A DNA stretch of 28,660 bases from Ruminococcus sp. UBA3767 (GCA_002371625.1 DFFV01000084.1:1-28660), one strand, 5' to 3'. Shown: positions 16,183-24,257, counted from the stretch's first letter. Program-made: numbers and translations. The notes: generated from the letters alone by a model not told the origin.

Positions 16183-16498
16183 TAATATCACCGAGGAAGC
16201 TCTTGAAAACTTCAAGGGCGGAGAAAAACAGTATAACAAAAAGGGCTTTGATGACGGCAGAAATAAAATAATGCTCGGCAGGCTTATCCCCGGAGCATCT
16301 ATCGGGCTTCACACCCACGAGGGCGACAGCGAAACGATATTCTTTCTGTCAGGCAGCGGCAAGGTGATATATGACGGCACCGAGGAGCGTGTAAGCGCAG
16401 GACTTTGCCACTATTGCCCGATGGGACATGAGCATACGATGATAAATGACGGCAGCGAGGATCTTGTATTTTATGCAGTCGTTCCCAAGCACGAATGA
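16166..16498 (+). CDS. Small cupin-domain protein
   Basis: 110 aa, a single RmlC-like cupin barrel. The metal-binding motif 1 is visible as G-L-H-T-H-E followed by E-T-I-F-F-L-S-G-x-G. Motif 2 is near C-P-M-G-H-E-H. Function unknown; small cupins of this kind are often isomerases or ligand sensors. The ATG at 16166 is used, with GGAGG 12 bases upstream; an in-frame ATG at 16145 lies before that site and is less likely. It overlaps the end of the dacA-like gene by 17 bp, which implies coupled expression. Confidence 0.8.
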   Translation: MLINFDNITEEALENFKGGEKQYNKKGFDDGRNKIMLGRLIPGASIGLHTHEGDSETIFFLSGSGKVIYDGTEERVSAGLCHYCPMGHEHTMINDGSEDLVFYAVVPKHE

Positions 16499-16510
16499 GA
16501 ATAGTATATA

Positions 16511-16537
16511 AAAGGGCGCTGATGCGCTCTTTTTTTG
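16511..16537 (+). terminator. Rho-independent terminator after the cupin gene
   Basis: AGGGCGC and GCGCTCT pair (one G-T) around the loop TGAT, followed by seven T. Confidence 0.88.
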
Positions 16538-16565
16538 TTCAGATAAAAAAATATCAAAAAAGTAC

Positions 16566-16594
16566 TTGACAAATCAGAAAAGCAGTGCTATAAT
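16566..16594 (+). promoter_or_regulatory. Sigma-A promoter of the cysK transcript
   Basis: TTGACA at 16566-16571, 17-base spacer, TATAAT at 16589-16594 with an extended TGC. This is exact consensus, so expression is probably restrained by the downstream palindrome and leader ORF. Confidence 0.9.
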
Positions 16595-16608
16595 TCTATT
16601 AAACTACT

Positions 16609-16629
16609 AAACCACCAAGTTGGTAGGTT
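16609..16629 (+). promoter_or_regulatory. Operator-like palindrome at the cysK start site
   Basis: AAACCACCAA and TTGGTAGGTT form 10-base arms with two mismatches around a single central G. It begins about 8 bases after the predicted transcription start. Position and shape suit an Rrf2-family repressor (CymR or IscR type), the family that commonly controls cysteine genes in Firmicutes; the regulator identity is inferred. Confidence 0.55.
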
Positions 16630-16645
16630 AAAAGGAGAGGATATT

Positions 16646-16717
16646 ATGAAGTATCTATCACATACACAGCACAGGGCTGAAATGTGCACGGGTAAGCTGC
16701 GGCGATGTTGCTGCTGA
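16646..16717 (+). CDS. Cysteine-run leader peptide upstream of cysK
   Basis: A 23-codon ORF starting ATG behind a good ribosome binding site (AAGGAG, 8-base spacer). It begins M-K-Y-L-S-H-T-Q-H-R and ends T-G-K-L-R-R-C-C-C, the three Cys codons TGT-TGC-TGC directly preceding the TGA. It lies between an exact-consensus promoter and cysK, with 62 nt to the cysK start. Leader peptides ending in Cys runs are known to sense cysteine supply by ribosome stalling in Actinobacteria and others. No U-tract terminator follows here, so translational or Rho-dependent attenuation is more likely than classic intrinsic attenuation. Function inferred. Confidence 0.8.
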   Translation: MKYLSHTQHRAEMCTGKLRRCCC

Positions 16718-16779
16718 AACACCGCTTGAACCACAAAACTATCTATAAAAACTATTAAACATATTTGGAGGTAATCATT

Positions 16780-17712
16780 ATGGCAAACATCGTAACATCT
16801 GCTGACCAGCTCGTAGGAAACACTCCCCTTCTGGAACTCACACATATCGAAAAGGAACTCGGACTGAAAGCTAAAATATACGCAAAGCTCGAATATTTCA
16901 ACCCAGCAGGCTCTGTTAAGGACAGGATAGCCAAGGCTATGATAGACGATGCTGAAAAAACAGGAAAGCTCAAAGCAGGCTCGGTCATCATTGAGCCGAC
17001 CTCGGGAAATACTGGCATCGGCCTTGCTTCTGTGGCAGCAGCAAAGGGTTACAGAATAATCATCGTAATGCCTGAAACGATGTCCGTTGAAAGACGTCAG
17101 CTTATGAAAGCATACGGCGCTGAACTTGTCCTCACCGACGGCAGCAAGGGTATGAAGGGCGCAATTGAAGAAGCAAACAGACTCGAAAAGGAAACTGAGG
17201 GCGGAATTATCCTCGGTCAGTTCGTAAACCCTGCAAATCCGCAGGCTCACTTTGACCACACAGGTCCGGAGATATATAACGATACAAACGGCGCTGTTGA
17301 TATCTTTGTTGCAGGTGTCGGCACAGGCGGAACTGTAACAGGTGTCGGCAAGTTCCTCAAGAGCAAAAAGCCCGAAACCAAGATAGTTGCAGTTGAACCT
17401 GCATCTTCACCGGTGCTTTCAAAGGGCACAGCAGGCGCACATAAGATACAGGGCATCGGCGCAGGCTTCGTTCCGGATGTGCTTGACACCGCCGTTTACG
17501 ATGAGGTCATCGCAGTTGAAAACGATGATGCATTCGCTTACGGCAAGCTGGTCGGCAAAAAAGAGGGCGTGCTTGTGGGAATATCCTCGGGTGCGGCAGT
17601 TTATGCAGCTGTTGAGCTTGCAAAACGTCCCGAGAACGAGGGCAAAACGATAGTTGCTCTCCTGCCGGATACAGGCGACAGATACCTTTCAACTGCACTT
17701 TTCGCAGACTGA
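16780..17712 (+). CDS. cysK: Cysteine synthase A (O-acetylserine sulfhydrylase)
   Basis: 310 aa, the usual length. It makes L-cysteine from O-acetylserine and sulfide with PLP, in the cytoplasm. The PLP lysine is K47 in N-P-A-G-S-V-K-D-R. The substrate loop T-S-G-N-T-G-I-G-L-A (about residue 73), the phosphate-binding G-V-G-T-G-G-T-V-T-G and the late P-D-T-G-D-R-Y-L-S-T are all present. The ATG at 16780 has GGAGG 8 bases upstream; an upstream in-frame ATG (16765) overlaps that site and is rejected. The leader ORF and palindrome suggest cysteine-responsive control. A terminator follows. Confidence 0.97.
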   Translation: MANIVTSADQLVGNTPLLELTHIEKELGLKAKIYAKLEYFNPAGSVKDRIAKAMIDDAEKTGKLKAGSVIIEPTSGNTGIGLASVAAAKGYRIIIVMPETMSVERRQLMKAYGAELVLTDGSKGMKGAIEEANRLEKETEGGIILGQFVNPANPQAHFDHTGPEIYNDTNGAVDIFVAGVGTGGTVTGVGKFLKSKKPETKIVAVEPASSPVLSKGTAGAHKIQGIGAGFVPDVLDTAVYDEVIAVENDDAFAYGKLVGKKEGVLVGISSGAAVYAAVELAKRPENEGKTIVALLPDTGDRYLSTALFAD

Positions 17713-17728
17713 CAATACTTTTTGTGAG

Positions 17729-17763
17729 GCTCACAGTGATGCTGTGGGCTTTGCGCTTTTTGA
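17729..17763 (+). terminator. Terminator after cysK
   Basis: GCTCACAG and CTGTGGGC pair (one G-T) around a 5-nt loop, followed by a T-rich tract (TTTGCGCTTTTT). Confidence 0.7.
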
Positions 17764-17793
17764 AACAAGCAAAATGAAAGTGAGCTGGTAACT

Positions 17794-18474
17794 ATGAGCG
17801 AAAGCTACAAGCTGAATGTGATAGGACATATAAAAAGCGACTTTCCCACTAAATTCGGGATACCACGTCAGAGCGGACTTTGCAGAAATCTCATCTCGCA
17901 GATAGTATTGAAACCGCCGTATAATATCCCCGAAGCATTCGGCGGAATAAGCGAGTTCTCACACCTCTGGGTGATATGGGGCTTTTCCGACAGCGTGTGC
18001 GAGGAGTTTTCCCCTACCGTAAGACCGCCACGGCTGGGCGGAAACACACGCAGAGGCGTCTTTGCAACACGCTCCCCTTTCCGTCCCAATCCGCTCGGAC
18101 TTTCCTGCGTTAAGCTCGAAAGAGTTATCCAAAGCGATGAGGGCATCATTCTTGAAGTCTCGGGGGCAGATATGAAGGACGGCACGCCTGTTTTTGATAT
18201 CAAGCCCTATATTCCCTACGCCGACTGCATCGAGCAGGCAAGCGGCAGCTTTGCACAGCAGCACAGCACCGACAGGCTGGAAGTTGTCTTTGACAAGCAG
18301 CTTCTCGAAAAAGTCCCACAGGATAAGCAGGAAGCGCTCAAAGAGGTGCTTTCGCTCGATCCAAGGCCTGCCTACCACGATGATGAGAACCGCATTTACG
18401 GCTTCAGGTTTGCAGACCTTGAAGTAAAGTTCAAAGTCCACGGCGAAACGCTGACCATTACAGCAATAGAATAA
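17794..18474 (+). CDS. trmO: tRNA m6t6A37 methyltransferase TrmO (TsaA/YaeB family)
   Basis: 226 aa. TrmO methylates N6-threonylcarbamoyladenosine at position 37 of certain tRNAs using S-adenosylmethionine. The N-terminal beta-barrel shows G-H-I-K-S-D-F-P-x-K-F-G-I-P-R-Q-S-G. The family signature R-S-P-F-R-P-N-P-L-G-L-S follows near residues 92-103, and D-I-K-P-Y-I-P-Y-A-D near 140. The C-terminal domain carries D-P-R-P-A-Y. The ribosome binding site is weak, and no clear promoter lies in the 80 bp after the cysK terminator. The gene ends at a bidirectional terminator facing pulA. Confidence 0.93.
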   Translation: MSESYKLNVIGHIKSDFPTKFGIPRQSGLCRNLISQIVLKPPYNIPEAFGGISEFSHLWVIWGFSDSVCEEFSPTVRPPRLGGNTRRGVFATRSPFRPNPLGLSCVKLERVIQSDEGIILEVSGADMKDGTPVFDIKPYIPYADCIEQASGSFAQQHSTDRLEVVFDKQLLEKVPQDKQEALKEVLSLDPRPAYHDDENRIYGFRFADLEVKFKVHGETLTITAIE

Positions 18475-18476
18475 AA

Positions 18477-18507
18477 ACAAAGCGCAGCAAAAAATGCTGC
18501 GCTTTTT
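18477..18507. terminator. Bidirectional terminator between trmO and pulA
   Basis: AGCGCAGCA and TGCTGCGCT form a 9-bp stem around a short A loop, with a T-run on the plus strand and an A-rich left flank giving T on the minus strand. Confidence 0.88.
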
Positions 18508-18521
18508 ATTTCACTGCGATG

Positions 18522-20495
18522 TTAATTCAGCTTTATCCTGAAAACCACAGCGCTCAGCCGTGGGCAGCAGACACGCCCGTAAACAGAATCGGGCCTGCTT
18601 TTGCCGTTCTCGTCCAGCACCTGTCGCCACTCACCTGTCGGCAGGTCAAAATACTTGTCCTCCTCACAGGCGTTGAACGCTACTATAAAGCTGTCACTAT
18701 TCTCAAACAGCGAAAAAACGATGAAATTATCGTGGTTTATCCGCCAGAATGACAGCTTCTGCTCGACCTCCCACTTGGCAGACATACGAAACAGCGTGCT
18801 TGTCTTTCTCAAAGCTATCAATGCTTTGTAATACTCAAAGACCTCTTTGTATTTTGTCTTTCTGTCCCACTTTATAGAGTTTGTGAAGTCGGGAGCATTG
18901 TAGCTGTTCCCGTCATAAACATTCACATCATTCGGCTGCTCGTCTTCTTTGAGCACCCTTGGCTTTGTGCGCAGAAAATCCTGCCCGAGCTGCAAAAACG
19001 GCACGCCCTGCGAAAGAATAACTATCGCTGCTGCGAGCTTGTCCATGCGTATGCGTGTTGCCTCGTCCTCGTGCTTGGCAGAAATGCACAGCTTGTCCCA
19101 GAGGGTATTGTTGTCGTGCGCCTCGCAGTAATTTATCGCCTGCGTCGGCTCAAAAGCCCAGCACGCTTCCTTTGCATCACGCAGCTCGTGGTGCGGAACA
19201 GAACCTGCGATACCTCTTTTCAGCGTAGCAACAGCATTCCTGTTGCCGCTTACAAAGCCCTTGTCATAGGGATTGAAAGTACCGCCCTTTATCGAATCCC
19301 TTATGTTATCGTTAAAAAGGCCTACCCTGCCGAACTTGTAGGAATTCCACTTATAAGCGAGCTTATCTGCGTACATCGGAGATTCTCCGCCCGTCCAGCC
19401 CTCGCCGTACATAAGTATCTGCGGATCTATCTTGTCCAGCTCATCACGGATGATGTTCACCGTTTCAATATCGTGCAGCGCCATAAGGTCAAAACGGAAA
19501 CCGTCGATCTTGTATTCGGTCGCCCAGAATTTCAGCGAGTCTATCATAAACTTACGCATCATCCTGCGCTCCGAAGCCGTTTCGTTGCCGCAGCCCGAAC
19601 CGTTGGTGAACTTACCGTCCCTGTGCCTGTGGTAGTAATACGGGAAAGAGCGCTCAAACGCCGATTCCTCAGTGTAGTAGGTGTGGTTGTAAACCACGTC
19701 CATAATAACGCCGATGCCGTTTTTGTGCAGCTCCATTATCAGTTTTTTGAACTCGACTATGCGGCATTTGGGATCCTGCGGATCGGTAGAATACGAGCCT
19801 TCAAGGCAGTTGTAATTCTTGGGGTCGTATCCCCAGTTGTACTGCGCTTTTTCGGGGTGAGCCTCGTCCACAGTTGCAAAATCCTCAACAGGCAGCAGCT
19901 GCACGTGCGTTATTCCCAGCTCCTTGAGATGTTCAAGGCAGGTAGCCGTGCCCTTGTTTTTCGTTCCCCTGCAAGCCATTCCGAGAAACTTTCCACGATA
20001 CTTGGGTGGCACACCCGAGCTTATATCCGCCGAGATATCCCTTACATGGCATTCATATATCACCGCATCACACGGGTTTGTGCAAACAGGCCTGCTCACC
20101 TTTTCCCAGCCTGCGGGATTTGTGTTTGCAAAGTTTATCACCGCTCCCCTGTTGCCGTTCACACCGCACGATTTAGCGTAAATATCAATAGTTTCCTCGT
20201 TGTTTCTGTGATTGTATTCAAATGTGTAGGTATAAAAGCACCCGTCAAGGTCACGGAATATCTCTACATACCAAACGCCCTTGTCCAGCGGCTCAAGCGG
20301 GAGACTTTCCATTTTGCAGTCGCCTGTTCCGTCAAGGTACAGATTAAGATACACGCCCGTAGCCATCGGTGCCCATGTTTTAAATACAGTCCTGTCCTCA
20401 TAGACTACTGCGCCCAGGTCATTGCCGTCATAGTAATATTTTTCGTCCACCCAGGCATAGTTGAGTTTATACAAAAGCCTATGCACTCCCTTCAT
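18522..20495 (-). CDS. pulA: Type I pullulanase (GH13, alpha-1,6 debranching)
   Basis: 657 aa, cytoplasmic (no signal peptide). It hydrolyses alpha-1,6 branches of pullulan, glycogen and limit dextrins. An N-terminal CBM48-like domain is followed by the type I signature Y-N-W-G-Y-D-P (219-225) and the GH13 catalytic set: nucleophile D336 in F-R-F-D-L, acid/base E365 in Y-G-E-G-W, and D461 in E-A-H-D-N. The ATG at 20495 has only a weak ribosome binding site; an in-frame TTG at 20474 has GGGAG 10 bases upstream and may be the real start. It probably works with glgP. It follows psd on the same strand after an 89-bp gap without a clear promoter. Confidence 0.95.
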   Translation of the reverse strand: MKGVHRLLYKLNYAWVDEKYYYDGNDLGAVVYEDRTVFKTWAPMATGVYLNLYLDGTGDCKMESLPLEPLDKGVWYVEIFRDLDGCFYTYTFEYNHRNNEETIDIYAKSCGVNGNRGAVINFANTNPAGWEKVSRPVCTNPCDAVIYECHVRDISADISSGVPPKYRGKFLGMACRGTKNKGTATCLEHLKELGITHVQLLPVEDFATVDEAHPEKAQYNWGYDPKNYNCLEGSYSTDPQDPKCRIVEFKKLIMELHKNGIGVIMDVVYNHTYYTEESAFERSFPYYYHRHRDGKFTNGSGCGNETASERRMMRKFMIDSLKFWATEYKIDGFRFDLMALHDIETVNIIRDELDKIDPQILMYGEGWTGGESPMYADKLAYKWNSYKFGRVGLFNDNIRDSIKGGTFNPYDKGFVSGNRNAVATLKRGIAGSVPHHELRDAKEACWAFEPTQAINYCEAHDNNTLWDKLCISAKHEDEATRIRMDKLAAAIVILSQGVPFLQLGQDFLRTKPRVLKEDEQPNDVNVYDGNSYNAPDFTNSIKWDRKTKYKEVFEYYKALIALRKTSTLFRMSAKWEVEQKLSFWRINHDNFIVFSLFENSDSFIVAFNACEEDKYFDLPTGEWRQVLDENGKSRPDSVYGRVCCPRLSAVVFRIKLN

Positions 20496-20532
20496 TCCAT
20501 AAGCAATGGCTTTATGCTGCTAAAATCAGCAA

Positions 20533-20569
20533 TTGAGGGTGTACCTTTTATTAAAAAGTGCGCCCTCAA
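20533..20569 (-). terminator. Inverted repeat between psd and pulA, possible weak terminator
   Basis: Arms TTGAGGG and CCCTCAA, 23 bases apart, with further partial pairing inside (ACTTTTT with AAAAGGT). Only a broken T-tract follows on the minus strand, so read-through into pulA is possible. Confidence 0.45.
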
Positions 20570-20584
20570 AGCATTTGTCCGTTA

Positions 20585-21454
20585 TTATTTTGCCTTTGCA
20601 ACAATGTCGCCCTGAAGCAGTTTTGTTTCAAAGCCCTCACGAGTGTTTTTCAAAAGGTCCTCGCAAACCTCCGCCTTGTCCTTTTCAAACAGCAGCACGA
20701 TAGTTGAACCACCGAACTCGAAATAACCCTTTTCCTCTCCCCTGAGGACCGTTCTCTTTCCGTAGGGGTGAGCGTTGGTTATCTTACCAACAAACAGTGC
20801 GCCGACTTCCATCTGAACGATGTCACCGAACTTTTCTGTTCTTATAACGCAGTACTGCCTTGAATTTTCACGGTAAACAGGAACGTACTCGTTCACAACA
20901 GGGTTTACTGTGCTGAGCACGCCGTTTATAACTCTGTCATGGCTCTTTATTCCGTTGCTGCAATAAACATATCTGTGGTAATCATCAGGCGTAAGCCTTA
21001 CAATCACCGCATATCCGCCCTCATATCTCTTAGCCAGCTTTTTATCTCTCAGCAGGCTTCTTATGGAATAGACCGAGTTTTTGATAACAAAACCGTTCAC
21101 CTCGTCTATTTTATAAGCCGTTACCTTTCCGTCCGAAGGGCAGGCAACAGCGTTCTTATCCTTTGGCATTGGTCTGCTGCCCGGCTTTATTTTTCTTGTA
21201 AAGAAATCGTTGAATGATTTATAAGCTCTTGGCTCATAATCGCTCAGGTCGATATTATTGTTTTCCGCAAAGTCCGAAATAAAGCTCGCCGAGAGCTTGC
21301 TGTCAAGCAAAACGCCCGCAAACTCTGAAACTCCGGGCATACTCAGCAGTCTGAGAAATACACGGCAGAAATAGCTCTTATAAGCTCTTTGCAGCAGCTT
21401 GTCCTGCGATGTCGTCTCTTCAAACTCTTGTCCCTGTCTGTTACGGTATTTCAT
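20585..21454 (-). CDS. psd: Phosphatidylserine decarboxylase
   Basis: 289 aa proenzyme that makes phosphatidylethanolamine. The self-cleavage motif is F-G-G-S-T (247-251), where Ser250 becomes the pyruvoyl group. The processing triad candidates are D108 in P-S-D-G-K and H160 in P-D-D-Y-H-R. F-N-D-F-F-T-R is the usual N-terminal family segment. AAGGGGGA precedes the ATG by 7 bases. It lies 23 bp after pssA, and the two catalyse successive steps at the membrane. Confidence 0.95.
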   Translation of the reverse strand: MKYRNRQGQEFEETTSQDKLLQRAYKSYFCRVFLRLLSMPGVSEFAGVLLDSKLSASFISDFAENNNIDLSDYEPRAYKSFNDFFTRKIKPGSRPMPKDKNAVACPSDGKVTAYKIDEVNGFVIKNSVYSIRSLLRDKKLAKRYEGGYAVIVRLTPDDYHRYVYCSNGIKSHDRVINGVLSTVNPVVNEYVPVYRENSRQYCVIRTEKFGDIVQMEVGALFVGKITNAHPYGKRTVLRGEEKGYFEFGGSTIVLLFEKDKAEVCEDLLKNTREGFETKLLQGDIVAKAK

Positions 21455-21477
21455 AGTATGTTCCCCCTTATTTCATT

Positions 21478-22107
21478 TTAGTGATGCGGTGCGATCTTCC
21501 ACAGTCCCAGTATCACGAGCGCAGCCAGCGTAAACATAAGGAAAATGCTCTTTGCCGACAGCTTTTTGACCTTTATATCCGCTACGAAAAGCACAGCCAG
21601 TGCGATCATAAATCCCTGGAACACATAAGGGTATGCTTCATCGGGGATATTCTTTTTTGCAAGAAACAAAAGCGGCAGTATTATCGAAGAAGTCGTTATC
21701 GGCAGTCCCTGATACTCCTTGCGGTTCTCCGCAGTCGAACGCTGGCGTTCTTCCTCCATAACGTTGAAATAGCCAAGACGGATAAGACCGCAAAGAACGA
21801 TAAGAACGGCTGAAACAAGACCTAATCCGTAATGGAAGCCCATATTATAACCAATGCAGGCAGGCAGAACGCCGAACGCCACCAGATCACACAGCGAATC
21901 TATCTGTATACCGAACAGCTTTTCCTGATCCGTTCTGTCTTTTTTGTGCCTTGCTACCTTTCCGTCGAACAGATCGCAAATACCCGAGATAAGAAGGCAC
22001 AGTATAGCGATACGTTCACGTCCTTCAAATACCTGAGTTATGCCGACCACCGCTGAGCAAAGGCTCAGGTAGGTTAGTATTACGGTATAGTTATAAAATC
22101 CTATCAT
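21478..22107 (-). CDS. pssA: CDP-diacylglycerol-serine O-phosphatidyltransferase
   Basis: 209 aa, about six membrane segments. It forms phosphatidylserine from CDP-diacylglycerol and serine. The CDP-alcohol phosphotransferase motif is visible: D48-G49, A52-R53, G66, D70 and D74, but with 12 residues between AR and G instead of the classic 8 (a charged insertion H-K-K-D-R-T-D-Q-E-K). All metal-binding Asp residues are kept. psd follows directly, which supports serine as the alcohol. Confidence 0.9.
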   Translation of the reverse strand: MIGFYNYTVILTYLSLCSAVVGITQVFEGRERIAILCLLISGICDLFDGKVARHKKDRTDQEKLFGIQIDSLCDLVAFGVLPACIGYNMGFHYGLGLVSAVLIVLCGLIRLGYFNVMEEERQRSTAENRKEYQGLPITTSSIILPLLFLAKKNIPDEAYPYVFQGFMIALAVLFVADIKVKKLSAKSIFLMFTLAALVILGLWKIAPHH

Positions 22108-22130
22108 ATCTTCACCTTTTTTCCCTAATA

Positions 22131-23255
22131 TTATTTATCCGTTTCATCCGATGAGGGTATCTGTGCAACCGTAGCTTCTTCCAGCTCTTTCTGTTGTTTT
22201 TCCTTATCGGTATCCTTACCGTATCTTTTTATATTCAGCAGATGTGTTCCCAGTGTAACAAGTCCGCCGATGATTATTACCGCATAGAAGCTGATACCTC
22301 TGTTAAGGAGTATCGCAGGGCTTATCAGCTCATCCGAGAACACTCCCGTAAAGAAGGCTATAAAGCAGGCTTCGGTTATTCCCGCAGCGCCCGGCAAAGG
22401 AAGCATCTCAACAGCTACGCCTATCATTACCTGAAGCGCAACTATCTCCATAAAGCTCGCTCCGCTCAGTCCGTATGAACGGTAAACTATCCACGTCAGC
22501 ATAAACAGTGCCAATCTCTGCAATATCGTCAGCCAGGTTATAGTAAACAGCGAACCGAGATTATCCGAGATATACTTCGATGCCTTTACATAGTTGTCAA
22601 ATATCCTTGTTACCTTTGCTATGTAACGCTCATTGTTCTTTGCGTTGAGCAGATGTATCCTTGTGAGCAGGTTTATCAGCTTTATCGCCATTTTGCGTGA
22701 CCACAAGGGTTTAAGGCAAACTATCAGCAAAAGTGCGATATACGCAAGGTTCAGGAAGAACCCTACATAGACCAGCCACATATAATCTCCCACATGATCC
22801 ACCACATAGCCGTGATAGAAAATGTAGAAAAATAAACCCAGCAATACCAGCACAGCCTTGTAGACCACTGCCACCACCAGCATTATCAGCGATGAATAGC
22901 CGTAGTAGATGCCGTCTTTTTTCATATAGACCATCTGCGCAGGCTGACCGCCCGATGAAGACGGGGTTATATAGGAATAGAAAAATCCGATAAACGAATA
23001 TTTCAGGCACCGCAAAAACGGCACTTTTTCCTTGAACAGCCACAGCATATACTTGATAATGACCGATTCTCCTGCGATAAAGCAGAAGGTACACACACAG
23101 CCAAAAGCAAGCCACAGCTTATCAGCACGGTGAAGCTCACACATTATCTCTGAAAGCTCACGGTTGTTGAAAAGCAGCCTTACCGTCAGGTACGCCACAA
23201 CAGCTATGAACAGAATGTTCAAGCCATATTTCAGCTTCTTGTTAATATCTATCAC
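22131..23255 (-). CDS. YbhN/MprF N-domain-like membrane protein (flippase-like)
   Basis: 374 aa with about eight hydrophobic segments, of the UPF0104/lysylphosphatidylglycerol synthase transmembrane family. The segment I-T-P-S-S-S-G-G-Q-P-A-Q (about residues 95-106) and the late L-P-L-P-G-A-A-G-I-T-E-A are family hallmarks. Members act as lipid flippases or membrane transferases; no aminoacyl-transfer domain is attached here, so lipid translocation is inferred. The GTG at 23255 has GGAG with almost no spacer; an ATT nine bases on would be better spaced, so the exact start is uncertain. Charged cytoplasmic tail. Part of the mraY-like-pssA-psd transcript. Confidence 0.82.
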   Translation of the reverse strand: MIDINKKLKYGLNILFIAVVAYLTVRLLFNNRELSEIMCELHRADKLWLAFGCVCTFCFIAGESVIIKYMLWLFKEKVPFLRCLKYSFIGFFYSYITPSSSGGQPAQMVYMKKDGIYYGYSSLIMLVVAVVYKAVLVLLGLFFYIFYHGYVVDHVGDYMWLVYVGFFLNLAYIALLLIVCLKPLWSRKMAIKLINLLTRIHLLNAKNNERYIAKVTRIFDNYVKASKYISDNLGSLFTITWLTILQRLALFMLTWIVYRSYGLSGASFMEIVALQVMIGVAVEMLPLPGAAGITEACFIAFFTGVFSDELISPAILLNRGISFYAVIIIGGLVTLGTHLLNIKRYGKDTDKEKQQKELEEATVAQIPSSDETDK

Positions 23256-23285
23256 TCCACAATTCTTATCTCTTTGCCCTTATTC

Positions 23286-24257
23286 TCACACACTCATCAG
23301 GAAGTAGCAGATACCGATAACAAGCTGTACTATCAGAAATCTTATAACTACCTGCGTATCAGACCAGCCTTTGTTTTTTCTCACATGGTCATGTATAGGG
23401 GTACGGATATTTTTCATAAAGCCTTTGAGTTTAAGGAAACGAATGAACGAAACTTTTATAAGTCCCAGTCCTCCGTCGATTATCAGCATTGCGCATATCG
23501 GCAGGTATGCAAACGGCGAACCCGTTTTAAGTGCCAGCAGCGCAAGAAATACTCCCAGCGCTCTTGAGCCTGCATCTCCCATAAGTATACTGCTCGGTGA
23601 ACAGTTATACCACAGGTAAGCGCCCAGGCAGGCAAGCATTATCAGGCACACCGACATCATTGTCGTCTGCGAGCCGAGCAGCTTGCTGAGCATATATATC
23701 GAAAGCATACACAGTGATGCGCAAAGTCCGTCTACACCGTCAGCGCAGTTTGTAACGTTTATCGAGCCCCACACAAGTGCAGCGGCAAGAATAACGAACA
23801 ACACTGGGTTCAGCTCCACCTTCCAGCCCAGAAAGGCTACCGAGATGGCAGAAGAGTTGAAATAATAATACGTTCCTGCGATACCGCCGGATACCACAAG
23901 GTCGATAAGTCCTTTTTTCAGGTTGCCCCAGGGTACATCGGAAGCGTCATCGAGATAACCGCTGAGCATTGCGCCGTAAATAAGCACAAGATATATCACA
24001 AGCTCCAGATTGAGCGGAACAAAAAGCGAAGTCAGCAGTACAAAGCAGGTTATGAATATAAGTCCCGCACCTCTCGCCTTTCCCTGTGAAAGCGAGCCGT
24101 TCACCGCAAACTCACGTCCCTGATCCTTGGGGAGAACTCTCGTAAACAGCTTAAATGACAGCGACACGAGCAAAAGGCTGAATACAAACATCGCAAAAAG
24201 CGGCATTCCCTTTATACCTGTGCTCTGTCCGAGTTTTTCAAGAAGATCATATAGCAT
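23286..24257 (-). CDS. MraY-like glycosyltransferase family 4 (phosphoglycosyl transferase)
   Basis: 323 aa with about ten membrane segments. It transfers a sugar-phosphate to a polyprenyl phosphate. Key motifs: L-D-D at 102-104, N-C-A-D-G-V-D-G at 170-177, M-G-D-A-G-S at 226-231, and T-P-I-H-D-H ... K-G-W-S-D-T near 286-301. The last resembles the MraY signature P-I-H-H-H. The start at 24257 is set by AAAGGA 9 bases upstream, downstream of a sigma-A promoter; the frame continues further upstream without such a site. It lies outside a visible cell-division cluster, so it may be the sole MraY or a paralogue for another wall polymer. Confidence 0.87.
   Translation of the reverse strand: MLYDLLEKLGQSTGIKGMPLFAMFVFSLLLVSLSFKLFTRVLPKDQGREFAVNGSLSQGKARGAGLIFITCFVLLTSLFVPLNLELVIYLVLIYGAMLSGYLDDASDVPWGNLKKGLIDLVVSGGIAGTYYYFNSSAISVAFLGWKVELNPVLFVILAAALVWGSINVTNCADGVDGLCASLCMLSIYMLSKLLGSQTTMMSVCLIMLACLGAYLWYNCSPSSILMGDAGSRALGVFLALLALKTGSPFAYLPICAMLIIDGGLGLIKVSFIRFLKLKGFMKNIRTPIHDHVRKNKGWSDTQVVIRFLIVQLVIGICYFLMSV

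Noticed and set aside
16691..16735. Intrinsic terminator in the cysK leader
   Set aside because: Partial pairings such as GCGG with CCGC exist, but no stable stem followed by a T-run is present.
19071..20615. 514-codon plus-strand frame
   Set aside because: It lies opposite pulA, whose catalytic motifs are clear; it is a shadow of codon bias.
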